Translations under genes and position numbers: made by a program
The notes under the pieces: model-generated
Told to the model about the DNA's origin: nothing
What the model saw: the letters and a program-made list of their open reading frames with translations, nothing else
Databases searched by the model: none
In this document: positions 50,906-58,904 of the stretch, piece after piece
How positions within the stretch are numbered: position 1 is the stretch's first letter
Layout of the letters: each line of letters opens with the position of its first letter
Source of the DNA: CAWJAP01 sp963834365
Lineage (GTDB): Bacteria; Acidobacteriota; Vicinamibacteria; Vicinamibacterales; Vicinamibacteraceae
Length of the DNA: 64,000 nt
Assembly: GCA_963834365.1 (NCBI GenBank)
Contig: CAWIBS010000027.1
Span: 62,001-126,000, forward strand
Direction of reading: 5' to 3'

Positions 50906-51019
50906 TCGTCGAAGCCGAATGCCAGCGTATGCTTGCGTATCTCGCGGGCGGCGGACGCTGGCCGTTGCCGGGTTGACGTACGGGCCGGAGCTCGCAGGTC
51001 GCACACGAAGGAGTTGACT

Positions 51020-51505
51020 ATGGACCCTCGAATCGGGGCACTGTCGCACATCCTGCGGCTGAACACGCGGCTGTTCCGCAACTGCCTGGACGGCGTGAGC
51101 GACGAGCAGGTGCACGCACGTCCCTCCGCGTCAACGAACAGCCTCGGGTTCGTCGCTGCCCACCTGGTCAATTCCCGCTTCTTCCTGCTGCGCACGCTGG
51201 GCGTCGAGCTGGCGAATCCGCTGTCGCCGCTCCTGGCCAACGCGCGCGGCATCGACGAACTGACGGAGAGGATCCCGCTCGACACGCTGGCCGACGGATG
51301 GACCACCGCCTCGCACGCGTTGCGTGACCGGCTCGAGGCGATCACGGGCGCCGAGCTCGACGCGACCTTCGAGACGCGGCTGCCAGGGCCGGAAAAGACC
51401 GTGCTGGGCACCCTGACGTTCCTCGCTCAGCACGACAGCTATCACGTCGGCCAGCTGGCGCTGCTCAGGAAATACGTCGGTCTGCCGGCGATGAAGTACG
51501 GATGA
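51020..51505 (+). CDS. DinB-like metal-binding four-helix protein
   Basis: 161 residues, the DinB_2/YfiT size. A metal-binding His in GFVAAHLVNSR and the paired H-x3-H of QHDSYHVGQLALLRKYVGL match the family. AGGAG lies 6 bases before ATG 51020. Proteins of this fold include thiol-dependent S-transferases (bacillithiol or mycothiol users) and uncharacterised damage-inducible proteins, so the activity here is open. It overlaps the next gene by ATGA. Confidence 0.88.
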   Translation: MDPRIGALSHILRLNTRLFRNCLDGVSDEQVHARPSASTNSLGFVAAHLVNSRFFLLRTLGVELANPLSPLLANARGIDELTERIPLDTLADGWTTASHALRDRLEAITGAELDATFETRLPGPEKTVLGTLTFLAQHDSYHVGQLALLRKYVGLPAMKYG

Positions 51506-52287
51506 GGTTTTATGTACCAGTCAGACCGTCCAACCTCTCGCGTGTGACCGTCGTGCGCATCGAGACGCGTCGCGCGGAATACCAGGATGTTGAGCCGATG
51601 CGCGGCCTGTACCGCCAGGAGTTCGACTGCCAGATCATCCACGACTCGATCCTGGCTCGGGGCATGGCCGACCCGTACCTCATCCTGGCCGGTGGACGGG
51701 TGGCCGGGTACGGCGGTGTCTGGAACCGGTTCGATGTCGGCCGCGTGATGGAGTTCTATACCCTGCCGCACCTCCGCGCCATCGCGCCGGCGATGTTTCG
51801 CGAGTTCGTGGCCGTCAGCCAGGCGACGAGCATCGAGGCGCAGACCAACATGCCGCTGATGCTCCTGATACTGCTGGACTTCGCGACCGCCGTGAGGAGC
51901 GAGAACGTGCTGTTCGAGGATGCCTTCGTCACGAACCTGCCGTGCCCCTCCGGCGTCTTCCGCGCGTCGGTGCCTGAGGATCAGGGTAAGGGACCCGAAG
52001 GCGAGTGGGTCGTCGAGTGCGATGCGGCCGTCGTGGCAGCGGGCGGATTCCTGTGCCACTACAACCCGCCGTACGGCGATGTCTACATGGCTGTTACAGA
52101 GGCCGAACGTCGCAAGGGCTTCGGCAGCTACATCGTCCAGGAGATCAAGCGCGTCTGCTACGAAGCCGGCCGCCGCCCCGCGGCCCGCTGCAACGCGACG
52201 AACGCCGTGTCCCGCCGGACGCTCGAGAAAGCGGGATTCCTGCCGTGCGGCCGCCTGCTCGCCGGCGACCTCGTACGTCCTGCCTGA
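51502..52287 (+). CDS. GNAT-family N-acetyltransferase
   Basis: 261 residues. The C-terminal GNAT core has the acetyl-CoA loop AVTEAERRKGFGSYIVQEIKRVC (R/K-x-x-G-F/x-G) and CNATNAVSRRTLEKAGF, the typical last strand-helix. The N-terminal 150 residues form a second, diverged GNAT-like half (GRVAGYGGVWNRFDVGRVMEFY). It is translationally coupled to the DinB-like gene (ATGA overlap). The substrate is unknown. Confidence 0.85.
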   Translation: MRFYVPVRPSNLSRVTVVRIETRRAEYQDVEPMRGLYRQEFDCQIIHDSILARGMADPYLILAGGRVAGYGGVWNRFDVGRVMEFYTLPHLRAIAPAMFREFVAVSQATSIEAQTNMPLMLLILLDFATAVRSENVLFEDAFVTNLPCPSGVFRASVPEDQGKGPEGEWVVECDAAVVAAGGFLCHYNPPYGDVYMAVTEAERRKGFGSYIVQEIKRVCYEAGRRPAARCNATNAVSRRTLEKAGFLPCGRLLAGDLVRPA

Positions 52288-52332
52288 CCGTCCGCCCAGT
52301 CGCCCAGTCCCCAGTCGCCCAGTCCCCCACCG
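52288..52332. repeat. Octameric repeat (CGCCCAGT)
   Basis: CGCCCAGT, CGCCCAGT, CCCCAGT, CGCCCAGT follow one another. This is the reverse complement of the ACTGGGCG octamer at 6.5 and 9.4 kb, and the CCCCAGT unit is identical to the STRR1 heptamer described from cyanobacteria. Confidence 0.8.
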
Positions 52333-52377
52333 CCCCGTGTCTGTTCAGCCCCGCCTCCCCGCGCGTTTACAGATGAC

Positions 52378-52650
52378 ATGAGCGAAGGCGCCATTGGCTT
52401 CCTCATTCTCGTCACCATCAGCGTGGTGACCGCGTTCATCGCCCATTGCCTCGATCGCCGCATCGTCCGCGCCTCCATCATCTCGGTGGTGGTCGCGACG
52501 GTCCTCTTCCACACGGCGGCCTACCTCCATCAGGGCTACGTGGACCCCATGCTGCCCATCGCCGTTGTCGTCGGCGGCGCGGTCTCGTTCGTCATCGCGA
52601 TCGCGATTGGCGTCCTCGTCTGGAAGTTCCGTCCCCCCGTTCGCGGCTGA
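52378..52650 (+). CDS. Small three-helix membrane protein, unknown
   Basis: 90 residues, almost entirely membrane: GFLILVTISVVTAFIAHCL, IISVVVATVLFHTAAYL and IAVVVGGAVSFVIAIAIGVLVW, with a short basic tail. No family is recognised. It lies between a GNAT and an SDR gene with gaps of about 90 bp. Codon use is normal for the window and hydrophobic pattern supports it as real. Confidence 0.65.
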   Translation: MSEGAIGFLILVTISVVTAFIAHCLDRRIVRASIISVVVATVLFHTAAYLHQGYVDPMLPIAVVVGGAVSFVIAIAIGVLVWKFRPPVRG

Positions 52651-52733
52651 TCCGCCCCGGCCTGCAGCCGCTGCCGCGTGCTCGAGCCTGACATAAGCTG
52701 GTCAGGCAGCGACCGCGAAAAGGGGAGGCCTGC

Positions 52734-53489
52734 ATGGATCTGGAGTTGCGCGGGAAATGTGCCGTGGTGGTCGGTGGGAGCAAGGGCATCGGGCTGGCGA
52801 TTGCCCGTTGTCTGGCCCGGGAAAGTGCCGACGTCGCAATTTGCGCGCGAGGAGAACGGCCCCTGCTCGAGGCCGAACGCTCGCTGCACGCCTCCGGCGG
52901 CCGCGTGTTCGCGGCGACCTGCGACGCCGCCGACGGGGCATCGCTCGATGGATTCCTCGAGCAGGCCCATGCGTTCCTGGGACGCATCGACATCCTGGTG
53001 AACAATGCGTCCGCCTTCGGATTCACCGACGATGCGAGCGGCTGGCAGGCGAGCTTCGACGTCGATGTGCTGGCCGCCGTCCGCGCCTGCTGGAAGGTCG
53101 TGCCGTGGATGGCCGACGCTGGCGGCGGGAGCATCATCCACATCTCCTCGATCTCGGGTCTCGAGGCCGGATCGCCGCCGGCGTATGCGGCGGCCAAGGC
53201 CGCGCTCGTCAGCCATGCGAAGACCCTGGCGCTGTCACTGGCCGCGAAACGCATCCGGGTCAACGCCGTCGCCCCCGGATCGATCGACTTCGAGGGCGGG
53301 GCCTGGGATCGGGTCAAGCACACCAACCGGGCGTTCTACGACCGTGTCGTGAGCTCGATCCCGTGGGGGCGGATGGGCACCCCGGATGAAGTGGCCGATG
53401 TCGTCGCCTTCGTCGCGTCCGACCGGGCGCGGTGGATGACAGGCGCCTGCGTAACCGTGGACGGAGGTCAGCACCGGGGGAACCTCTAG
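52734..53489 (+). CDS. Short-chain dehydrogenase/reductase
   Basis: 251 residues, the classical SDR. The NAD(P)-binding TGxxxGxG motif is varied as GGSKGIGLAIA, followed by NNASAF (NNAG variant). The catalytic triad is Ser in HISSISG, Tyr and Lys in AYAAAKAAL, and the C-terminal PGSIDFEGG and VTVDGGQHRGNL motifs are present. It resembles FabG-like or 3-oxoacyl-ACP reductase-like oxidoreductases; the substrate is not known. AGGGGAGG precedes ATG 52734. Confidence 0.9.
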   Translation: MDLELRGKCAVVVGGSKGIGLAIARCLARESADVAICARGERPLLEAERSLHASGGRVFAATCDAADGASLDGFLEQAHAFLGRIDILVNNASAFGFTDDASGWQASFDVDVLAAVRACWKVVPWMADAGGGSIIHISSISGLEAGSPPAYAAAKAALVSHAKTLALSLAAKRIRVNAVAPGSIDFEGGAWDRVKHTNRAFYDRVVSSIPWGRMGTPDEVADVVAFVASDRARWMTGACVTVDGGQHRGNL

Positions 53490-53491
53490 TC

Positions 53492-53572
53492 AGGGATCAG
53501 GGATCAGGGGTCGGGGATCAGGCGTCGGGCCTCAGCAACTACGAAGTACCAACTACGAGCTACGGCCCGAGC
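53492..53572. repeat. Heptameric repeat changing family in register (AGGGATC to ACGAGCT)
   Basis: Eleven consecutive 7-base steps are readable: AGGGATC twice, AGGGGTC, GGGGATC, AGGCGTC, GGGCCTC, AGCAACT, ACGAAGT, ACCAACT, ACGAGCT, ACGGCCC. The register is kept while the sequence drifts from one family to another, then CGTTTCGAGCCG-type units follow. Confidence 0.9.
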
Positions 53573-53640
53573 GTTTCGAGCCGCTCCAGCCGTTCCAGCC
53601 GTCCCGATTCTCTGGTGAAATAGGGAAAGGAGGCAGAGGC

Positions 53641-54213
53641 GTGGGGAAGATGTACGATGGGATCGACGGCGCGCTGCAGGCTTTCATCGAAGCCCAGCGG
53701 ATGTTCTTTGTCGCGACCGCGCCACTCGCGGCGACTGGACACGTGAACTTGTCGCCAAAGGGACTCGACACGCTGCGCGTGCTCGGGCCGCGGGTGATCG
53801 CGTACCTCGATCATGTCGGCAGCGGGGCCGAGACGATTGCGCACCTCCGCGAGAACGGTCGCCTCGTCATCATGCTGTGCGCATTCGAGGGACCGCCGAA
53901 GATCGTGCGCCTGCACGGGCGCGGCGAGGTCCTGGAGCCGCACCTGCCCGCGTTCAGCGAGCTGCGTCCGCTTTTTCCTCCCGAGCCGGCCGGCCGTGCC
54001 ATTGTCCGCCTGACCGTCGAGCGGATCTCGGACTCGTGCGGGTTCGGCGTGCCGGAATACACCTTCGTTGCCGATCGCTCTCAACTTCGGGCCTGGGCGG
54101 AGCGAAAGGGTACGGACGGGCTCGAGAGGTATCAGCAGGAGAAGAACGCGTTCAGCATCGACGGGCTGCCAGCGTTGCACGGACCTGCCGGGCGTGCCGG
54201 CACGTCACGGTAG
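53641..54213 (+). CDS. Pyridoxamine 5'-phosphate oxidase-family flavin-binding protein
   Basis: 190 residues. FVATAPLAATGHVNLSPKGLD (strand with a flavin-contact SPKG), VAYLDHVGSGAETIAHLRENG-type sequence and VIMLCAFEGPPKIVRLHGRGEV match the split-barrel FMN/F420-binding fold. GTG at 53641 is the start: AGGAGG lies 7 bases upstream. It lacks the PNPOx C-terminal dimerisation motif, so vitamin B6 oxidation is unlikely; a general flavin-dependent reductase is more plausible. Confidence 0.87.
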   Translation: MGKMYDGIDGALQAFIEAQRMFFVATAPLAATGHVNLSPKGLDTLRVLGPRVIAYLDHVGSGAETIAHLRENGRLVIMLCAFEGPPKIVRLHGRGEVLEPHLPAFSELRPLFPPEPAGRAIVRLTVERISDSCGFGVPEYTFVADRSQLRAWAERKGTDGLERYQQEKNAFSIDGLPALHGPAGRAGTSR

Positions 54214-54236
54214 CGTCAAACGACACTGGGCTTCTC

Positions 54237-55694
54237 GTGAGACACCGGGCACGCACGCTCTGTGCGCTGATCCTGACGCTCGCTGCGGGTGCGCTCACCC
54301 TGAGCTCGCTCGCGGTCGTCCGCCAGCCCGAGCCCGCCGTCGACCCGCCCGGCATCGTCAACGACATCTCGCGCCTCAATCCCGTCCGCGTGGCCGAGGT
54401 GCTGACGCCGACGACGACGCAGGAGATTGTCCAGGCCGTCTCGAACCACCCCGGCCCGATCTCGATTGGCGGTGCCCGCCACAGCATGGGCGGCCAGATT
54501 GCCGCCGAGGGTTCGCTCCACATCGACATGCGGCGCTTCAACCGCATCCTCGAGTTCGACGCGCTGGCGCGGACCATCCGGGTGCAGGCCGGGACGCGCT
54601 GGCGACAGATCCAGGAGCACGTCGATCCATCGGGCCTGGCGGTTGCGAACATGCAGAGCTACGCCAGCTTCACCGTGGGCGGATCGCTGTCGGTCAACGC
54701 GCACGGCCGCTACGTCGGTGCGGGGCCGCTGATCTCGTCGGTCCGGTCGCTGGAGATCGTCCTGGCTGACGGCAGGCGGATCGAGGCCAGCCCCTCCCGG
54801 AACACGGACGTGTTCTACGGCGCAATCGGCGGTTACGGGGGGCTCGGCGTCATCACCGAGGTCACCCTCGGGCTCGCCGACAACGTGCGCGTCGAGCGCC
54901 GCCAGCGGACCGTGCGCATCGACGCGCTCCCGGACTACGTGGTGCGTGACGTGCTCTCGGGTCCCACCGTGCTGTTCAACGGGGACCTGTATCCGGACGA
55001 CTACGACACCGTGCACGCGGTGTCCTACGTGCGCACGGAGCGTCCGGTCACACTGCCGTACCGCCTCGTTCCCGCGACCCGCAGTTATCGGCCGGAGCGG
55101 TGGCTGTCCTGGGTCATGGCCGACTGGCCGCTCGGCAAGGCCTTTCGCCGCTACGCCGTCGATCCGATCGCCTTTCGGGACGGGCAGGTGAGCTGGCTCA
55201 ACCACGAAGCCAGCTACGACACCGCGCAAGTGGAGCCCGCATCGCGCACGCGCACGACTTACCTGCTCCAGGAGTACTTCGTGCCCGTGGCGCGCACGTC
55301 GGGATTCGTCCAACGCCTCCGTGACGTGTTACGTCGTCACCGGCCGAACGTGCTCAACGTGTCCATTCGCCACGCCAGGCGCGACTCGGGATCGCTGCTC
55401 GCCTGGGCGCGCGAGGATGTGTTTGGCTTCGTCCTCTTTTACAGGCAGTCGATCGAGGCCGGCAGGGGCGGCACGGACGTCGGATGGACGCGCCAGCTGA
55501 TCGACGCGGCGCTCGACGCCGGCGGCTCTTACTACCTGCCGTACCAGGTGCACGCCACCGAGGCGCAGTTCCTCCGCGCCTACCCCCGGGCGCCGGAGTT
55601 CTTCGCGCTCAAGCGGACGCTCGATCCCGGGAACAAGTTCCGCAACCGCCTCTGGGACCAGTACGACCGCGCCGATCGCGGTGGCGTCCGCTGA
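54237..55694 (+). CDS. FAD-binding oxidoreductase of the VAO/PCMH fold, exported
   Basis: 485 residues. GTG at 54237 begins an N-terminal hydrophobic segment (TLCALILTLAAGALTLSSLAV), then FAD_binding_4: ISIGGARHSMGGQ (flavin contact, His a possible covalent site), FTVGGSLSVNAHGRYVG and IGGYGGLGVITEVTLGL. The C-terminal substrate domain ends PEFFALKRTLDPGNKFRNRLW, as in alditol/aldonolactone oxidases. It probably oxidises an alcohol or lactone. It follows the PNPOx-like gene at 23 bp. Confidence 0.88.
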   Translation: MRHRARTLCALILTLAAGALTLSSLAVVRQPEPAVDPPGIVNDISRLNPVRVAEVLTPTTTQEIVQAVSNHPGPISIGGARHSMGGQIAAEGSLHIDMRRFNRILEFDALARTIRVQAGTRWRQIQEHVDPSGLAVANMQSYASFTVGGSLSVNAHGRYVGAGPLISSVRSLEIVLADGRRIEASPSRNTDVFYGAIGGYGGLGVITEVTLGLADNVRVERRQRTVRIDALPDYVVRDVLSGPTVLFNGDLYPDDYDTVHAVSYVRTERPVTLPYRLVPATRSYRPERWLSWVMADWPLGKAFRRYAVDPIAFRDGQVSWLNHEASYDTAQVEPASRTRTTYLLQEYFVPVARTSGFVQRLRDVLRRHRPNVLNVSIRHARRDSGSLLAWAREDVFGFVLFYRQSIEAGRGGTDVGWTRQLIDAALDAGGSYYLPYQVHATEAQFLRAYPRAPEFFALKRTLDPGNKFRNRLWDQYDRADRGGVR

Positions 55695-55769
55695 CAAACC
55701 GGTCCTGGATCGCGCCGGCGTTCAGATCGGGACCGCCAGACGTTCCTTCTTGAGCAGCCCCGATCGGGA

Positions 55770-55818
55770 TGCCGATCTTGTCGGATCTCTGTCCGTGGCT
55801 GATCTTGTCCGTGGCTGA
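55770..55818. repeat. GTCCGTGGC-type dispersed repeat
   Basis: GATCTTGTCGGATCTCTGTCC, GTGGCTGATCTTGTCC and GTGGCTGACC give two complete copies of CTGTCCGTGGCTG-type units just upstream of the hydrolase gene; plus orientation, same family as 49.4 kb. Confidence 0.75.
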
Positions 55819-55854
55819 CCGAGCGCGCCGCCCCGCCTCACGAAAGGAGCAGCC

Positions 55855-57012
55855 GTGTCCCAGAAGTATCCGCCTGTTTCGAAGCCGTTGAAGGGGCCGC
55901 GGGCGTTCTCCGAGATCAGTGAGACCGCGTCGCAGCCGCAGGCGGCGATCCTGCTCATGCTCGCCCGGCAGCTTCGTGGCGACGATGCGGCGTTGAAGGC
56001 GCGGGCACGCGCCACGCGCGCCGGACGGCAGGTCTCCGAATCGAATCTTGCCGCCCGTGAGTCGTTTCCCGTGCCGCAGCTGCGGCCGTCGCCGCGTCCG
56101 CTCGACGCCAGGGACGTGCGGGCCCGGGCCCGGAGGACGCTGGGCTTTGCCGCCGCCCTGGACGAGAAGGACTTCGTTGCGGCAATGGCGGCCGGCGCCG
56201 ACCGCCTCTATGAACGGGAAACCGTCGACACGGCGGCCGACCTGATGGAGATGTGTCTGAGCCATCCAGTCGAGCTGGTGCGCATCGCGGCGGCGTTCGC
56301 CTACCTGCCGATCACGTCGGCGCCGGCGCGCTGCACGCGCATCCTGGTGAAAGGCCTGGCCAGTCCTGATGATCTCGAGCGCGAGCTCGCCGCGACGGCG
56401 CTGTCGCGCGTCCAGCCCGATCATCGCGCGTTGCGGCGGTTCACACGAACGCGGCGGCGGCCGGCGCGACGCGGACGCGGCCAGACCATCACCCTCGTCC
56501 ATGGAACCTTTGCGTCCGACGCCGAGTGGTATCAGCCGCCGGGTGGATCGTTCTTCACTTACATCAAGGGGCTGCGGCCCGACTTGTACAACGCCGCCGA
56601 TTTCTTTTCGTGGTCGGGCGGCTACAGCGACGGCGCGCGCGCACAGGCGGCCGCGGACCTGAAGGCCTGGGTGGACGGGCACAACGAGGCCGGCCTCGAC
56701 ATCATGGGACACAGCCATGGCGCGAACGTCATCCTGCGCGCGACCCAGCAGGGAATGGTGGCCGGAAAGGTCGTGCTCCTGAGCTGTCCCGTGCACGTGC
56801 ACAAGTACTTTCCGAACTTCGCCAATCTCAAGCGGCCTGTCTACTCGGTGCGGGTCAAGATGGACCTCGTCATCCTGGCCGATCTCGGCGGTCAGCGGTT
56901 CAACCACCCGGACATCCGTGAAATCATCCTGCCCATCTGGTTCGACCACGGCGCCTCGCACGACCCGCAGGTCTGGCAGCAGCACAACATTGCGCAGAAA
57001 ATAGCGTTGTGA
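55855..57012 (+). CDS. Alpha/beta hydrolase with N-terminal helical (HEAT-like) domain
   Basis: 385 residues. GTG at 55855 has AGGAG 5 bases upstream. Residues 1-190 are helical with HEAT-type pairs (FVAAMAAGADRLYERETVDTA, VELVRIAAAFAYLPI, DLERELAATALSRV). A basic linker (TRTRRRPARRGRG) leads to an alpha/beta-hydrolase: oxyanion VHGTF, nucleophile elbow MGHSHGANVI, acid VRVKMDLVILAD and His DHGASHDP. The triad is complete. It is probably an esterase or lipase-like enzyme. The next gene overlaps it (GTGA) and is also helical-repeat-like, suggesting a complex. No signal peptide is visible. Confidence 0.8.
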   Translation: MSQKYPPVSKPLKGPRAFSEISETASQPQAAILLMLARQLRGDDAALKARARATRAGRQVSESNLAARESFPVPQLRPSPRPLDARDVRARARRTLGFAAALDEKDFVAAMAAGADRLYERETVDTAADLMEMCLSHPVELVRIAAAFAYLPITSAPARCTRILVKGLASPDDLERELAATALSRVQPDHRALRRFTRTRRRPARRGRGQTITLVHGTFASDAEWYQPPGGSFFTYIKGLRPDLYNAADFFSWSGGYSDGARAQAAADLKAWVDGHNEAGLDIMGHSHGANVILRATQQGMVAGKVVLLSCPVHVHKYFPNFANLKRPVYSVRVKMDLVILADLGGQRFNHPDIREIILPIWFDHGASHDPQVWQQHNIAQKIAL

Positions 57013-57698
57013 GGCTGGGGGAAGCGGCGAAGCTGTTCGCGGCGAATGCGGCCTGGCGGGCGGGCTCGGCGTCGGCGGGGCGCCTGCTCGTGGACGGCCT
57101 CTCGTCACCGGACGAGAGCAACCGCACGATCGCGGGCATGTTCCTCGTGCGTGGCGGTGAGCGCGCCGCACCGCTGCTCGACGAGGAGCTCGAGCAACCG
57201 CGCAACCTGCCCATGCTCCTGCGGGTCATGGGAGACACCGCGCCCGAGCGGTTTCGTCCCGTCCTCGAGCGGTACGCGACCAGCGACGACCCTAAAATCA
57301 GTCGCGCGGCACAGGACGCCTTGCGGGCGGGACGGGCGCGACGCGGCGACGATCGCCGACGTCAGGCGCGAGCCTGCTTCCGGTCCAATTCCTGTTGGGT
57401 CCGGAAGATGGCACACCAGTCACTGTGCCTGTCCAGCGGCTGCCCGCATTCCAGACAGACGCGGACCCGCACCTTGGGTTCCTTCGCGTCACTGCCGAAG
57501 AGCTTCGTCCACCAGCTCACGCGTCCCCCTTTCGTCTCGGGTGCTCGTCCCGGGACATGTTCTGAGACGAAGGAAAGGGCGGCCGGGTTTGCGCGCTCTT
57601 GCGTCGGGGCAACTGAACCGTGGGGCCTGAGTACTGACTCGCATAAATATGGCAACGTATTATTCTTGCCTGATTCCAGCCAGCGCGGCTTACCCTGA
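57009..57698 (+). CDS. HEAT-repeat-like partner protein (C-terminus uncertain)
   Basis: It starts at the GTG overlapping the hydrolase stop. The first about 110 residues are helical repeats: GEAAKLFAANAAWRAGSA, GRLLVDGLSSPDESNRTIAGM, LDEELEQPRNLPMLLRVMG and RFRPVLERYATSDDPKISRAAQDAL, a HEAT/PBS-lyase pattern. After about 57345 the sequence loses this character, runs antisense through a small zinc-ribbon gene and ends inside the IS630 element. The true end is probably near 57350-57370 in another frame, or the gene was cut by the insertion. Function is tied to the coupled hydrolase only by position. Confidence 0.55.
   Translation: MRLGEAAKLFAANAAWRAGSASAGRLLVDGLSSPDESNRTIAGMFLVRGGERAAPLLDEELEQPRNLPMLLRVMGDTAPERFRPVLERYATSDDPKISRAAQDALRAGRARRGDDRRRQARACFRSNSCWVRKMAHQSLCLSSGCPHSRQTRTRTLGSFASLPKSFVHQLTRPPFVSGARPGTCSETKERAAGFARSCVGATEPWGLSTDSHKYGNVLFLPDSSQRGLP
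57362..57522 (-). CDS. Small zinc-ribbon-like protein
   Basis: 53 residues from GTG 57522, which has AAGGGGGA 7 bases upstream. The sequence starts WWTKLFGSDAKEP, then VRVCLECGQPLDRHSDWC with C-x2-C and a third Cys/His set, and ends in a charged helix (RTQQELDRKQARA). Too small to assign; the cysteine pattern and good ribosome binding site support translation. It lies about 120 bp from the left end of the IS630 element. Confidence 0.5.
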
Positions 57699-58892
57699 AG
57701 TCCCGGGAGGACGAGGTATTTGCCGCGACGCAGCCCCTATGTCATCACCCTCTCGCGAGAGGAACGAGAGGTCCTGGAGGGTCGGCGCGCAAATATACGT
57801 TGCCGTATTTTCAGGTCCTCCGCGCCAAGATGATCCTCCTGGCCGCCGAGGGCCACTCGAATGACGAGATTGCCACCGCGCTCTCCGTCGGGCGCGATGT
57901 CGTCAGCCTCTGGCGCAAGCGCTTCTTCTATGAACGTCTGCCGGGCCTCGAAGAGCGCCCCGCTCGGGCCGCCCCCGGGTTTTTCCCCCCAGAGCTCGTC
58001 GTCCAGGTCAAGGCCTGGCGTGTGAACTGCCGGCGACCCTCGGCGTGCCGCTGTCGCGCTGAGCACCGCCGATATCGTCCGCGAGGCGCAGCGGCCGGCA
58101 TGGTCGCCACCGTCAGCGACAAGACCGTCTGGCGCTGGCTGCACGAGGACGCCATCCGCCCCTGGCAGCACCGCACCTGGATCTTTCCCGCGCGATCCCG
58201 ACTTCGCCGCCAAAGCGGGGCGCATCCTCGATCTGTACGCCCGGCACTGGGAAGGCAAGCCGCTGAAGCGACGATGAGTTCGTGCTCAGCGCCGACGAGA
58301 AAACCAGCATTCAGGCCCGCCTCCGCAAGCATCCCTCCACGCCGCCCCGCGCCACGGCAGCCCATGCGCGTCGAACACGAATACGTGCGCGGCGGCGCCT
58401 GGGCCTACTTGGCCGCACTCGACGTCCATCGCGCCAAAGTCTTCGGCCGTTGCGAGCCCACCACCGGCATCGCGCCGTTCGACCGACTGGTCGCGCAGGT
58501 CATGACGCGGCCGCCCTATCACGACGCGCGCCGCGTCTTCTGGATCGTCGACAATGGCTCCTCCCATCGCGGGCCAGCCCTGCGTCCGCCGCCTGCCAGG
58601 CGGCCTTTCCCCATCTGGTCCCCGTGCACGCCCCGATCCACGCCAGTTGGCTCAACCAGATCGAAATCTACTTCTCGATCGTCCAGCGCAAGGTGCTCAC
58701 CCCCAATGATTTCTCCTGCATTGCAGGAGGTCGAGGATCGCCTCCTGGCCTTCCAGGACCTACTACGAGAGCATCGCGACGCCCTTCGAATGGCGATTCA
58801 CCAAGGATGACCTCGCGGCGCTCATGCGAAAACTCGACGGCAACCCAGCCGCGCTCCCCGTCGTCGCGTAGCAGAATACGTTGCCGAACTTA
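57644..58892 (+). mobile_element. IS630-family insertion sequence with terminal inverted repeats and TA target
   Basis: The ends share GGCAACGTATT in inverted orientation: left 57642-57661 (CATAAATATGGCAACGTATT) and right 58875-58894 (reverse complement CATAAGTTCGGCAACGTATT). They match at 16 of 20 positions. Both are bounded by TA (57644 and 58891), the IS630/Tc1 target. Length is about 1.25 kb with one transposase. The right end lies 12 bp from the stop of the secreted modular protein. An internal copy of the end sequence occurs at 57791-57811. Confidence 0.85.
57720..58871 (+). pseudogene. IS630-family transposase (DDE), frame broken
   Basis: About 375 residues restored. It likely starts TTG 57720 (PRRSPYVITLSREEREVLEG). 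A helix-turn-helix region HSNDEIATALSVGRDVVSLWR is followed by the DDE catalytic residues: Asp in LSADEKTSIQARL, Asp in VFWIVDNGSSHRGP and Glu in WLNQIEIYFSIVQRKVL. It ends RKLDGNPAALPVVA. At least five frame changes (near 57790, 57965-58080, 58195, 58270 and 58585) are present, so it is either inactive or poorly sequenced. Confidence 0.82.
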
Positions 58893-58904
58893 TGAACCAG
58901 AGCA

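Noticed and set aside
55855..57698. Interpretation of the hydrolase/HEAT pair as a phage-defence system
   Set aside because: No nucleotide-sensing, nuclease or known defence domain is present and neighbours are ordinary metabolic genes; only an IS lies nearby.
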